Positions 8,976-18,396 of a DNA stretch of 64,000 bases are shown one piece after another. Position 1 is the first letter of the stretch; each line of letters begins with the position of its first letter. The notes beneath the pieces were generated by a model. It searched no databases and was not told the DNA's origin. It saw nothing but the letters and a program-made list of their open reading frames with translations. Source of the DNA: Hoeflea sp. (GTDB taxonomy: Bacteria > Pseudomonadota > Alphaproteobacteria > Rhizobiales > Rhizobiaceae); NCBI RefSeq assembly GCF_002733955.1, contig NZ_NVXQ01000023.1, forward strand, positions 62,001-126,000. The letters are read 5' to 3'. The position numbers and the translations under genes are program-made.

Positions 8976-9887
8976 TCAGGCTTCATCCGGGGCACGCAGT
9001 CCTTCGGCAACACTGCGAATGACATCGGTCACCGGTGGAAGCCGTGCAGGCATTTGCCGCCCGCGGCTGGATATCAGCCACAGATCATGGCTGCGGCTTT
9101 GCGGCAGCGCCACGATCTGCAATTTATCCCGGTCGGGATAGGCGTCCACCCCACTGCGCGGCAACAGCGTATAGCCGATGCCATATGCGACGGGTGCCGG
9201 GATCTGGCTGATCTGGTTGACGAAGGCGCGAACATGCAGCCGATCCGAGCCTTTAAAGGTTTTCGGAAAGTTCAGAGCGAACAGCTCGTCCGCATAGGCG
9301 AAACCATCCGGATGGGCGACGAAGCCGCGTTTGTCGAGATCTTCGAGCGATATGTCCCGGGTGTCCTCGCCGGCGGGAACCAGAAGGCAAAGCTCCTCCA
9401 CCCCCAGCCGTGCGGCCTCGAGCCGCGGCTGATCCGGCCTGTGGCCCACCACTCCGAGATCGAAATGCCGGTCCAGAACGCCGGTGATGATGCGCTCGCG
9501 CGGCGTGGCCTCCAGCCGAACGGTCAATGCAGGCGACGCCTGCATCAAACTCAGCAGTCTCGGATAGAGCAGCATCGCAAAGCTGCCCGAACAGCCAATG
9601 CTGACCTCACCCACATCCGGGGCGTCATGCGCGATCGCCTGAACCAGGCTCTTTTCCTCCCGCCGCCGCGACTGCCCCATTGCAAGCACCGCTTCACCGG
9701 CCGGGGTGAGGCTGAAGCTTTTTCCGTGTTTGGTGATCAGCGCGTGGCCGACCTGCTCCTCAAGTTTGCGCAGGTGTTGGGAGACCCCAGGCTGGGTCAT
9801 CCCGAGCACATCCGCAGCGCGGGTGAAATGCCCTGTTTCACAAAGCGTGGCAAAGGTCTCTAGCCAGCTGGAATTCAGCACGATCAT
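8976..9887 (-). CDS. LysR-family transcriptional regulator (divergent from VOC enzyme)
   Basis: The 303-residue product has the LysR layout. A winged helix-turn-helix occupies residues 5-65 (FTRAADVLGMTQPGVSQHLRKLEEQVG), and a periplasmic-binding-like effector domain covers about 90-300. It is divergent from the VOC-fold gene at 9983. The 95-bp gap contains a perfect 11-bp inverted repeat whose proximal end is only 8 bp from this gene's ATG, the usual arrangement for a LysR protein that represses itself and controls its neighbour. The inducer is unknown. Confidence 0.9.
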   Translation of the reverse strand: MIVLNSSWLETFATLCETGHFTRAADVLGMTQPGVSQHLRKLEEQVGHALITKHGKSFSLTPAGEAVLAMGQSRRREEKSLVQAIAHDAPDVGEVSIGCSGSFAMLLYPRLLSLMQASPALTVRLEATPRERIITGVLDRHFDLGVVGHRPDQPRLEAARLGVEELCLLVPAGEDTRDISLEDLDKRGFVAHPDGFAYADELFALNFPKTFKGSDRLHVRAFVNQISQIPAPVAYGIGYTLLPRSGVDAYPDRDKLQIVALPQSRSHDLWLISSRGRQMPARLPPVTDVIRSVAEGLRAPDEA

Positions 9888-9895
9888 TCCATTTC

Positions 9896-9922
9896 ATTAT
9901 CATTTACACAATAAATGATAAT
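9896..9922. promoter_or_regulatory. probable LysR operator (perfect inverted repeat)
   Basis: ATTATCATTTA (9896-9906) and TAAATGATAAT (9912-9922) form a perfect 11-bp inverted repeat around CACAA. It also contains the T-N11-A layout typical of LysR sites. It lies between the start of the LysR gene at 9887 and the VOC gene at 9983, in locally AT-rich DNA. Confidence 0.7.
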
Positions 9923-9982
9923 TTCACATTTCTGAATGGCAAGTCTAGATTTTCTTCACGCAATCAGATCAAGGAGAGCAAG

Positions 9983-10480
9983 ATGCTGCCGACCCCAAGA
10001 AGTTTTTCCCATATAGGCCTGTCCGTTCCGAACCTCGACGCCGCCGTGAAATTCTACTCAGAAATCCTCGGCTTCTACACGATCATGACCCCGACGGAGG
10101 TCGTTGAAGACGACAGTGAAATCGGCCGTATGTGCACCGATGTCTTCGGCCCTGGCTGGAACAGGCTGCGCATTGCCCATATGGCCACAGCCGACCGGAT
10201 AGGCATCGAGCTGTTTGAATTCGACGGCAACCACGCGCCCTCGGACAATTTGTCTTTCCGCCAGCACGGCACCTTCCACTTTGCCATTCAGGACCCCAAT
10301 CTGGAATCGCTTCTGGAAAAAATCGTCGCAGCGGGCGGCAAACAGCGGATGCCGGTCCGGGAATACTTCCCCGACGACAAGCCCTACCGCATGGTCTATG
10401 TCGAAGACCCCTTCGGCATCGTCTTCGAGCTCTACAGCCACAGCTACGAGTTGACCTATTCGTCCGGCGCCTATGCCTGA
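9983..10480 (+). CDS. VOC-superfamily (glyoxalase/dioxygenase fold) metalloenzyme
   Basis: The 165-residue protein has two beta-alpha-beta-beta-beta modules. The four expected metal ligands of a glyoxalase-type site are all in place: H10 (SHIGLSV), E77 (GIELFEF), H99 (TFHFAI) and E149 (VFELYS). It could be a lactoylglutathione lyase-like isomerase, a fosfomycin-type thiol transferase or an extradiol-like dioxygenase; the sequence does not decide. A ribosome-binding site (AAGGAGAGC) precedes the ATG. Its divergent LysR neighbour suggests induction by its substrate, and a terminator follows at 10511. Confidence 0.85.
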   Translation: MLPTPRSFSHIGLSVPNLDAAVKFYSEILGFYTIMTPTEVVEDDSEIGRMCTDVFGPGWNRLRIAHMATADRIGIELFEFDGNHAPSDNLSFRQHGTFHFAIQDPNLESLLEKIVAAGGKQRMPVREYFPDDKPYRMVYVEDPFGIVFELYSHSYELTYSSGAYA

Positions 10481-10510
10481 CAGGGCTAATCAGCAAGCCA
10501 GCCGAACTTC

Positions 10511-10545
10511 AGAGCCCTCGCTTTCCAGACAAGCGGGGGCTTTGT
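10511..10545 (+). terminator. probable terminator after the VOC gene
   Basis: AGCCCTCGCTT and AAGCGGGGGCT form an 11-bp stem with one T-G pair around a 7-nt loop, followed by TTTGT. The next ~140 bp up to 10684 show no supported gene. Confidence 0.7.
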
Positions 10546-10684
10546 CAGTGCTGTGCGATCGCGCTTGATCGCGAATATGGCTGTCAGCGTGAAGTGGTGC
10601 ATCTCGGAAAATGGGCAAGTTTCCAAACGCAGCAAGCTCAAGTTTGACCCCGCGCAAAGGGCCGTGAAGAAGCACGAGCGAAGC

Positions 10685-11569
10685 TCATCGCAACTGCTCC
10701 AACCAGTCAAGAAAAACCGACAACCGGCGTAAACCCGATACACGGGTTAAATAGAGCGCCGAGATGTCCAGAGGAAGGATATCCAGCTCCCCTTTGAAAA
10801 GCTCGATCACCCGGCCCTCCGCGATGTCCCGGTCAATCATGTAATCGGAAAACCGAGCGATCCCCATACCGCTCAGAACCAGATGCCGAACCGCTTCACC
10901 ATTGGTTGCTACGACTGAGGCGCCAGGTTCGACGGAACGCTTCAGGCCTTTGAACCTCAATTCATTGATATGGGCGGGAGCCGAGAAGATCACCTGTTCA
11001 AGTGACACAAGGTCCTCCGGACTCTCTGGATGCCCGACACGGTCCAGATAGGATGGCGCGGCGACAAGCCGCCATTCCGCCTTGCCCAGCCGGCGCTGCA
11101 GCAAGTCACTGTCAGGCAGAGTCCCGAAGCGGATCACCACGTCCGCTTGAGATTCCATGAGATCCACCACCCGGTCCGTCATATCGATAGTCAGATCAAT
11201 CTCGGGGTAGCGCGCATGAAACTCCGCCAATCGCGGCGCAATCACGTGCAGCACGTAAGGCACCGGAGCATTGATCCGCAATGGCCCCCGCGGCGCTCGA
11301 CTGCCCGTGGCGATATCAGCCAAAACTTCGGTCCGCTCCACGATGTCACGCGCAGCCTTGAGCAAGTCCCGCCCCTCTGGCGTCACCTCTATCCCGCGCG
11401 TAGAGCGCCGCAATATCGTTACCCCGAGTTGCCGCTCCAATCGGGTTACCGTCCGGCTCAAGGTTGAAGGAGCTGCACCGAGCCGGCGGGCTGCTTCGGC
11501 AAAGCCGTTGCTTTCAATCACAGCTATGAACGCTGCAAGGTCTGAAGTTTGCGGCAATTCGTGCGTCAT
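10685..11569 (-). CDS. LysR-family transcriptional regulator (divergent from MFS exporter)
   Basis: The 294-residue regulator starts at the ATG at 11569, where AAAGGG lies ten bases upstream; the longer frame to 11641 lacks a ribosome-binding site. Residues 10-70 form the winged helix-turn-helix (GFAEAARRLGAAPSTLSRTVTRLE), and the remainder is the effector-binding domain. It is divergent from the MFS exporter gene at 11660. LysR regulators paired this way commonly activate or repress their exporter partner, which is the likely role here. The effector is unknown. Confidence 0.9.
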   Translation of the reverse strand: MTHELPQTSDLAAFIAVIESNGFAEAARRLGAAPSTLSRTVTRLERQLGVTILRRSTRGIEVTPEGRDLLKAARDIVERTEVLADIATGSRAPRGPLRINAPVPYVLHVIAPRLAEFHARYPEIDLTIDMTDRVVDLMESQADVVIRFGTLPDSDLLQRRLGKAEWRLVAAPSYLDRVGHPESPEDLVSLEQVIFSAPAHINELRFKGLKRSVEPGASVVATNGEAVRHLVLSGMGIARFSDYMIDRDIAEGRVIELFKGELDILPLDISALYLTRVSGLRRLSVFLDWLEQLR

Positions 11570-11659
11570 ACGCAAAAGCCCTTTCCAGTTCAGCTCATTC
11601 ACGCAACGCATATCCGCTGCCATGTACGGGGTCCAGTCCATTCCCTACAGGAGACACCC

Positions 11660-12838
11660 ATGCCCCTCGCACTTTGGGCGCTGACCATCAGCGCATTCGC
11701 CGTCGGAACGACAGAGTTCGTTATCGTCGGCCTGCTTCCCACCATCGCCGATAGCCTCGGCGTTTCGCTTCCCTCAGCGGGCCTGCTGGTCAGCCTTTAT
11801 GCCTTGGGCGTCACCATCGGCGCGCCAGTCCTGACCGCTCTGACAGGGGGACTGCCACGAAAGACCCTGCTTCTGGGCCTTCTGTTGCTCTTTATCGTTG
11901 GCAACACCTTTGCCGCCTTTGCACCCGGTTATGGAAGCCTTATCGTGGCCCGCTTCATCACCGGTCTGGCCCATGGTGTCTTCTTTGCCATTGCGTCCAC
12001 AATCGCAACCAGCCTGGTAACGCGGGAAAAGGAAAGTTCGGCAATCGCCATGGTCTTCATGGGTCTGACGGTTGCGCTGGTCACCGGCGTGCCGCTCGGC
12101 ACCTGGGTCGGCCAGACTTTCGGGTGGCAATCTACATTTCTCGGTGTCGTCGCCCTTGGCCTTGTCGGCCTTGTGGCCAGCGCCATTCTGGTTCCTTCCA
12201 ACCTGCCACAATCACCTCCCCCCAGCCTGCGCGCTCAGGCAGAGGTTCTGACCTCTCCGCGCTTGTTGCTGGTCTACTTGATCACGGCAGTTGGATATGG
12301 CGGCAATTTCGTTGCCTTTACCTTTCTTGCACCGATGCTGACAGGCGTAACAGGACTCTCGGCTGGTGCAGTCAGCCTCGTGATTTTGCTCTACGGCGCT
12401 TCAGTGGCTGCAGGCAACATTCTGGGTGGCAAGCTTTCCGACCGCGTTGGTCCCGTCCCGGCACTGACACTGATCTTTATCGGGCTCGCGTTAATGCTGA
12501 CAGCGTTTGGCCTGGCACTCTCCTACCCTGTTGCTGCGATCGCCGTCGTCGCACTTTGGGGCGGCTTTGCATTCGCCAATGTCCCGCCGCTACAGACCTA
12601 TGTGGTGCAAATCGCTCGAGAAGTCAGCCCCGCAGCAGTTGACGTGGCCTCCGGCCTGAACATCGGCGCCTTCAATCTCGGTATCGCATTGGGGGCCTGG
12701 TCCGGCGGTTTGGTCGTCGAAAATCTCGGCCTCGCGGCCACGCCGTTTGTCGGTGCGGTAGCCGTCATCGTCGGCATAGGATTGACACGTCTGTCCGGCC
12801 GCATCGGCGGTTCTGCAGGTCTCGCCGCCTCAGCCTAG
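11660..12838 (+). CDS. MFS efflux transporter (AraJ/YdhP-like, DHA1 family)
   Basis: The 392-residue product has about 12 hydrophobic helices. The opening segment (ALTISAFAVGTTEFVIVGLLP) is characteristic of the DHA1 subgroup that includes AraJ, YdhP and chloramphenicol or sugar-efflux carriers. The motif GGKLSDRVG between helices 8 and 9 is the conserved MFS loop. The ATG at 11660 has an ACAGGAG ribosome-binding site, so the longer frame from 11549 is rejected. Expression is probably controlled by the divergent LysR gene. The substrate cannot be predicted. Confidence 0.9.
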   Translation: MPLALWALTISAFAVGTTEFVIVGLLPTIADSLGVSLPSAGLLVSLYALGVTIGAPVLTALTGGLPRKTLLLGLLLLFIVGNTFAAFAPGYGSLIVARFITGLAHGVFFAIASTIATSLVTREKESSAIAMVFMGLTVALVTGVPLGTWVGQTFGWQSTFLGVVALGLVGLVASAILVPSNLPQSPPPSLRAQAEVLTSPRLLLVYLITAVGYGGNFVAFTFLAPMLTGVTGLSAGAVSLVILLYGASVAAGNILGGKLSDRVGPVPALTLIFIGLALMLTAFGLALSYPVAAIAVVALWGGFAFANVPPLQTYVVQIAREVSPAAVDVASGLNIGAFNLGIALGAWSGGLVVENLGLAATPFVGAVAVIVGIGLTRLSGRIGGSAGLAASA

Positions 12839-12891
12839 GGATGAGTGCTCAGCCGGTCTGAAGCATCAATACTTCTGGTATGCCAACCCAA

Positions 12892-12931
12892 GAAAACATG
12901 CCCCCGAAACTGAAAGCCAGGTTCGGGGGCA
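12892..12931 (-). terminator. terminator at the end of serA
   Basis: On the minus strand a 10-bp stem (TGCCCCCGAA with TTCGGGGGCA, 12899-12908 and 12922-12931) is followed by a T-rich stretch (ATGTTTTCTT). It may also serve the convergent MFS gene. Confidence 0.7.
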
Positions 12932-12955
12932 GAGGATTCAGTACAGCGGTCAAGC

Positions 12956-14551
12956 TCAGTCCACGTTGAACACCAGCGGCTTGGCCTGCTTGATGGCTTC
13001 GTGGGCGGTGAGTTTGTCGAGCACGTCCTGGCCGACAACGTCGTCGACATAGAGCAGCGCGATGGCGTCGCCGCTTTGCTTGTCGCGGCCGAGCTGGAAG
13101 TTGGCGATGTTGACGCCGGCGTCGCCGAGCGTCGAGCCCATGAAGCCGATCATGCCGGGCACGTCGGTGTTGGCGATGTAGATCATGTGCTGGCCGACAT
13201 CGGCATCCATGTTGATGCCCTTGATCTGGATGAAGCGCGGCTTGCCATCCGAGAACACGGTGCCGGCAACCGAGCGGGTCTGGCGTTCGGTGGTCACCGT
13301 GAGCTTGATGTAGCCGTCATAGACGCCTGACTTGTCGCGCTTGACTTCCGACAGCACGACGCCCTTTTCCTTGATCATGATCGGAGCCGAGACCATGTTG
13401 ACGTCGGCGACCTGGTTGCGGATCAGCCCGGCGAGCAGCGCAGACGTCAGCGCCTTGGTGTTCATGCCGGCGGTGATGCCGTCATAGAGGATCTCGATTT
13501 CCTTGATCGGGCTTTCGGTGACCTGACCGGCAAAGGAGCCGAGCACATCCGCCAGACGAATGAAGGGCTTGAGGATCGGCGCTTCTTCCGCGGTGATCGA
13601 GGGCATGTTGATGGCGTTGGAGACCGCGCCCTTGACCAGGTAATCCGACATCTGCTCGGCTACCTGCAGCGCCACGTTCTCCTGCGCTTCCGTGGTCGAG
13701 GCGCCAAGATGCGGGGTGCAGACGACGTTGGGCAGGCCAAACAGCGGGCTTTCGGTCGCGGGCTCGACTTCGAACACATCAAAGCCCGCGCCGGCCACAT
13801 GGCCCGACTTGATGGCTTCGGCCAGAGCCGCCTCGTCGACCAGGCCGCCACGGGCGCAGTTGATGATGCGCACGCCCTTTTTGGTCTTGGCCAGCGCTTC
13901 GGCATTCAGGATACCGCGGGTCTTGTCGGTCATCGGCACATGCAGGGTGATGAAATCGGCGCGCGCCAAGAGCTCGTCGAGCTCGACCTTGGTCACGCCC
14001 ATTTCCTCGGCCCGCTCCTTCGACAGGAACGGGTCATAGGCGACCACATGCATGCCGAGCCCGATCGCCTTCTTGCAGACGATGCCGCCGATATTGCCTG
14101 CACCGATGACGCCGAGCGTCTTGCCGGTGATCTCGACACCCATGAATTTCGACTTCTCCCACTTGCCTTCCTGCGTCGATGCGTCGGCTGCGGGCAGCTG
14201 CCGGGCGACGGCGAACATCAGCGCGATGGCGTGTTCGGCGGTGGTGATCGAGTTGCCGAAGGGCGTGTTCATGACGATGATGCCGCGGCGCGAGGCCGCC
14301 GGGATATCGACATTGTCGACGCCGATGCCGGCGCGGCCGATGACCTTGAGATTGGTCGCAGCCGCAATCAACTTTTCCGTCGCCTTGGTGGCCGAGCGGA
14401 TGGCCAGGCCATCATACTGGCCGATGATTTCGAGCAGCTTTTCCTTGTCCTTGCCGAGCTTCGGCATGAAATCGACGTCGACGCCGCGATCGCGAAAAAT
14501 CTGGACGGCGGTTTCCGACAGGGCGTCGGATACGAGTACGCGAGGTGCCAT
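12956..14551 (-). CDS. serA: D-3-phosphoglycerate dehydrogenase
   Basis: The 531-residue enzyme oxidises 3-phosphoglycerate to 3-phosphohydroxypyruvate with NAD+, the first step of serine synthesis. The Rossmann motif GAGNIG is at 150-155. The catalytic set is R234 (NCARGG), E263 (EVEP) and H281 (CTPHLG). An intervening ASB domain and a C-terminal ACT domain (about 455-531) make this the long form, and ACT domains are often the site of serine feedback inhibition. The ATG at 14551 has a GGAGG ribosome-binding site. It lies 86 bp downstream of serC in the same operon. Confidence 0.98.
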   Translation of the reverse strand: MAPRVLVSDALSETAVQIFRDRGVDVDFMPKLGKDKEKLLEIIGQYDGLAIRSATKATEKLIAAATNLKVIGRAGIGVDNVDIPAASRRGIIVMNTPFGNSITTAEHAIALMFAVARQLPAADASTQEGKWEKSKFMGVEITGKTLGVIGAGNIGGIVCKKAIGLGMHVVAYDPFLSKERAEEMGVTKVELDELLARADFITLHVPMTDKTRGILNAEALAKTKKGVRIINCARGGLVDEAALAEAIKSGHVAGAGFDVFEVEPATESPLFGLPNVVCTPHLGASTTEAQENVALQVAEQMSDYLVKGAVSNAINMPSITAEEAPILKPFIRLADVLGSFAGQVTESPIKEIEILYDGITAGMNTKALTSALLAGLIRNQVADVNMVSAPIMIKEKGVVLSEVKRDKSGVYDGYIKLTVTTERQTRSVAGTVFSDGKPRFIQIKGINMDADVGQHMIYIANTDVPGMIGFMGSTLGDAGVNIANFQLGRDKQSGDAIALLYVDDVVGQDVLDKLTAHEAIKQAKPLVFNVD

Positions 14552-14637
14552 GATGGCCTCCATTGCTAAGATCAAATTATGGGAAGTGAGCAGGCTGGCC
14601 GCACCGGATTGGTCCCGGTGCAGCCATCAGGCAAGTC

Positions 14638-15813
<1,176 letters not shown>

Positions 15814-15863
15814 AATGCTATCCTTCCAGATAGTGGCCCCTCGTTGGGGAGGGGTGGCCCACT
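15814..15863 (-). promoter_or_regulatory. structured serC leader (serC-motif-like cis-regulatory RNA)
   Basis: In the minus-strand transcript, AGTGG-CCCCTC pairs with GAGGGG-CCACT across a 6-nt loop (15832-15863), with a 4-nt bulge on the 5' arm. Immediately downstream CTATC pairs with GATAG (15818-15833), putting the GGAAGG ribosome-binding sequence in and beside the loop, five bases before the ATG. The two stems share two nucleotides. The serC RNA motif of alphaproteobacteria is known from comparative genomics to sit directly before serC; I assign this by position and shape, not by covariance search. Confidence 0.65.
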
Positions 15864-15914
15864 GGCGGGATTAGACCCCGGGCTTTTCGAAGTCAAGCCG
15901 CATTATGTGCTGCA

Positions 15915-15945
15915 CAAAAGGAAAAGGGCGGAGATGATCCGCCCT
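15915..15945 (-). terminator. terminator of the 15972 outer-membrane protein gene
   Basis: On the minus strand AGGGCGGA and TCCGCCCT form an 8-bp stem around a 5-nt loop (15925-15945), followed by TTTTCCTTTTG. Confidence 0.85.
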
Positions 15946-15971
15946 GTTCCAGACTTGCGATGGTGCGCGAA

Positions 15972-16925
15972 CTACCAGAGATCGTAGCGCAGGCCGACGC
16001 GGACCTCATGGACATTGATGCCCTTTCGTTGCGAGATGGTGGAGCCGTCAAACTGCGCGTATCGGGCGTTTGGAGCAGAGGTGAACTGGTAACCCATGTC
16101 GAGCGACAGGTTCTTGGTCAGCTGATAGCCAACACCCGCATTCAAGGCGTAGGCAATACTCCACTGATCATCTTCATAGCTCAAAAGGGCGACATCAGCT
16201 GGATCGGTGTAGGAAGCCTGCCCGCTACAGACAAATGTGTTTGTGGTCTGCGACACACCGGCCACGCCCGTCGTTACCTGCGATCCTTCACAACGTGCGT
16301 TCGCGCTTGCGGTTTGCTTGGTATAGGCCACCCCTACCCCGCCGCCCACATAGGGTGTGAAACCGGCGATCGTGCCGAGATCAACATAGCCGTTCAGCAT
16401 ACCCAGATACATCGAATTCTTGATCGTGACCCCGCCGGCGCAATTTACGCTGTCAGCGGAACTTGTCGTGTTGACGGGGACCACGGCGACGCCTGCAACA
16501 TAGTTGGTGGTCGTGATCGTTCGCGTGCCGCCACAGCCACTGGTAAAGACACCGCTTTGGGCGAACGTCTTTTGCCCGAAGGTGCCGAGATTGAAATCCA
16601 TACGGAACAAGTCATTGAGATGATATCCGGCGCCTATGCTTGCCGTCATGTTCGAATAGTCGTTCTGGTTGGTCACCAGGCCAGTTGCCGCGAATGTCGG
16701 CAGGCCCTGAAGCGGATTTGAAGCGCCGACAACCGTGCTGCGGTATTTGGTGTCGACCTGGTACCCCAGGTCACCGCGCAGATACCAGCCCGACCCGACT
16801 TCCACCGTCTTTGTGACCGGCAATTCGCTGCCATAGAGGATCTGGTCCAAATCCGCAGCCTGAGTCGGCGCGACCAATCCGGTCAAAGCCGCAATGCAGG
16901 AGGTGACAGCAATTCGCATAGACAT
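15972..16925 (-). CDS. outer-membrane beta-barrel protein
   Basis: The 317-residue protein has a signal peptide (about 1-24, ending APTQA|ADL). The rest is an alternating beta pattern ending in VHEVRVGLRYDLW, with the terminal aromatic residue typical of BAM-inserted barrels. The GWYLRGDLGYQVDTKY and VGYQLTKNLSLDMGYQF segments match the OmpA-like/opacity porin group of Rhizobiales (Omp25/RopB relatives). The ATG at 16925 has an AAGGGAA ribosome-binding site; a second ATG lies two codons in. Extracellular loops are Cys/Thr/Ser-rich. A neighbouring gene encodes a second barrel of the same type, and a CtrA-type box lies 85 bp upstream. Confidence 0.88.
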   Translation of the reverse strand: MSMRIAVTSCIAALTGLVAPTQAADLDQILYGSELPVTKTVEVGSGWYLRGDLGYQVDTKYRSTVVGASNPLQGLPTFAATGLVTNQNDYSNMTASIGAGYHLNDLFRMDFNLGTFGQKTFAQSGVFTSGCGGTRTITTTNYVAGVAVVPVNTTSSADSVNCAGGVTIKNSMYLGMLNGYVDLGTIAGFTPYVGGGVGVAYTKQTASANARCEGSQVTTGVAGVSQTTNTFVCSGQASYTDPADVALLSYEDDQWSIAYALNAGVGYQLTKNLSLDMGYQFTSAPNARYAQFDGSTISQRKGINVHEVRVGLRYDLW

Positions 16926-17009
16926 GACCGAGTTCCCTTCGATAGATCCGACCTGCCTTCGCCCGATGGCGCACGCAGACCGTGTGAAGGTCACTATGAA
17001 CAGGGCTGG

Positions 17010-17024
17010 TTAAGTCACGGTTAA
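17010..17024 (-). promoter_or_regulatory. CtrA-type binding box upstream of outer-membrane protein gene
   Basis: TTAA-N7-TTAA is exact; read on the minus strand it is TTAACCgtgacTTAACC, a tandem TTAACC pair. It lies 85 bp upstream of the ATG at 16925. A CATAGT sequence 11 bp downstream of the box (16993-16998) could be the -10 element. A further GGTTAA lies just upstream (17034-17037). Confidence 0.65.
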
Positions 17025-17090
17025 TCATGTTCATTAACCGTGTTTTTTATCGCTTCATTTGGAATTTCACGAGCTTGGGCATCTCGCACC

Positions 17091-17124
17091 AAACAAAAAC
17101 CGCCCGGCTGCTGAGCCGGGCGGT
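17091..17124 (-). terminator. terminator of the 17161 outer-membrane protein gene
   Basis: On the minus strand ACCGCCCGGC pairs with GCCGGGCGGT around a 6-nt loop (17099-17124) and is followed by TTTTTGTTT. Confidence 0.93.
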
Positions 17125-17160
17125 CAAGATCTTGGTCAATGCTGTATAAGTGGCCAGGGT

Positions 17161-18009
17161 CTATTTGTAGACCACAGGCATGATCGGGGCAGGCTCGACA
17201 TAGACTTCCTGTTCTGCACAGCCACCGAAACCGTAGCGAAGGCCGCCGCGCACTTCATGCGAGTTGATCGCCTTGTGGTAGCCCTGGTACCCGTTGCTGG
17301 TCAGGCTCTTGAACATGGCGCCGCCGGAGATATGACGATAGCGATAACCGACATCGGCCTTGACGTTGCAGGTTACATCCACCGACGCACCAGCCATCAG
17401 GGCGTAGGTAAAGCGCCAACCGGCCGCACCGCCATGGTTGAACGAAGGGTCGCACAGCGTCGGGTTGGCCGTCGAGCACGAGGTGTTGTTCAGATCATCC
17501 CACTTGACGCGGGTGCCACCAAGACCGCCACCGGCGTAGAAGGTGAAACGGCCCTTCTTGTAGAGATCGACATAGGCATTTGCCAGCAGGCTCAGACCCG
17601 AGACCGATGTGATGTCGGTAGAGGTACAGGCGGTTGCCACACCACAGCTGCCGATGGTCGAGCCGCGGAAGTTTGCCTTGGCGAAATAGTCCAGCGTTAC
17701 GTCGGTCCGCAGCTTGGAATTGATCTGGTAACCGACACCACCGCCGACGCTGTAGGAGTTGCGCAGTGACGCTGTTGCAAAGGGTGCGTAAGTGCCCAGT
17801 CCACCCTGGAAGAAATCGGCGCCCTTCATCTTGTTCCAGGAATATCCGACATCACCGCGGAGATACCAGCCACCAGCGGCGGAGACCGTCTGGACCGGCG
17901 CTTCATACACGGGCGCTTCAACATAAGGGGCGGGCAGCACATCAGCAGCACTTGCTGCACCTGCACCGGCAAGCAGCATGGCCGTACCGGCCAGAAGTAT
18001 CTTTCTCAT
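17161..18009 (-). CDS. outer-membrane beta-barrel protein, second copy
   Basis: The 282-residue protein has a clear signal peptide (MRKILLAGTAMLLAGAGAASA, cleavage near residue 21). The barrel domain has the same GGWYLRGDVGYSWNK and INSHEVRGGLRYGFGG landmarks as its neighbour at 15972, so the two are diverged paralogues. The tail continues for about 20 residues after the last strand (EVYVEPAPIMPVVYK). The ATG at 18009 has a TGGAG ribosome-binding site. Four to five cysteines in the loops could form disulfides. A terminator follows, and an exact CtrA-type box lies 88 bp upstream. Function is probably structural or porin-like; the ligand is unknown. Confidence 0.88.
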   Translation of the reverse strand: MRKILLAGTAMLLAGAGAASAADVLPAPYVEAPVYEAPVQTVSAAGGWYLRGDVGYSWNKMKGADFFQGGLGTYAPFATASLRNSYSVGGGVGYQINSKLRTDVTLDYFAKANFRGSTIGSCGVATACTSTDITSVSGLSLLANAYVDLYKKGRFTFYAGGGLGGTRVKWDDLNNTSCSTANPTLCDPSFNHGGAAGWRFTYALMAGASVDVTCNVKADVGYRYRHISGGAMFKSLTSNGYQGYHKAINSHEVRGGLRYGFGGCAEQEVYVEPAPIMPVVYK

Positions 18010-18096
18010 GACAGACTCCATCGTCGAGACATGCGCTGTCGCCGGCGTTGGTGACAACACGATTGTTGGTTCGGGATGGATAATGAAGCAGAAAAG

Positions 18097-18111
18097 TTAA
18101 AGCGTACTTAA
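18097..18111 (-). promoter_or_regulatory. CtrA-type binding box upstream of second outer-membrane protein gene
   Basis: TTAA-agcgtac-TTAA is an exact TTAA-N7-TTAA site, 88 bp upstream of the ATG at 18009. A CATTAT/TATCC stretch about 14 bp downstream of the box could be the -10. GANTC sequences, the CcrM methylation target of this class, occur nearby (gactc and gaatc around 18128-18138). The rest of the gap to 18343 shows no gene. Confidence 0.65.
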
Positions 18112-18343
18112 CCACGTCTCTTTACCAAGACTCGAGAATCCGAGAGCAACTCAACAGCGAATACTGACGGAGCCAAAGAGTTTTGCGCACCAAAACAGGA
18201 CAATAGAATGTTGCCCACGTTATCGGCGCAAGAATATAATGATACTGGCTAGCTACAGCCTCGATATCTGCAACAACCGGTTGCAGCTATCTCAGACCGC
18301 GAAGCCCGTAGTCAGGACACTCATACCCTTGCGCCCTGGCAAG

Positions 18344-18376
18344 ACAGCCCGGCTCGCAGCCCTGCACCGGGGCTGT
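18344..18376 (-). terminator. weak candidate terminator after glmM
   Basis: ACAGCCC and GGGCTGT arms pair with a one-base bulge around a ~14-nt loop on the minus strand. Only a short, poor T-tract follows, so this could equally be a stabilising 3' hairpin. Confidence 0.4.
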
Positions 18377-18396
18377 GACAAGTGATTGTGGAAATA

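Noticed and set aside
10486-10684. small minus-strand frames after the VOC gene
   Set aside because: They overlap a terminator, show no family resemblance and lack ribosome-binding sites; no coding evidence.
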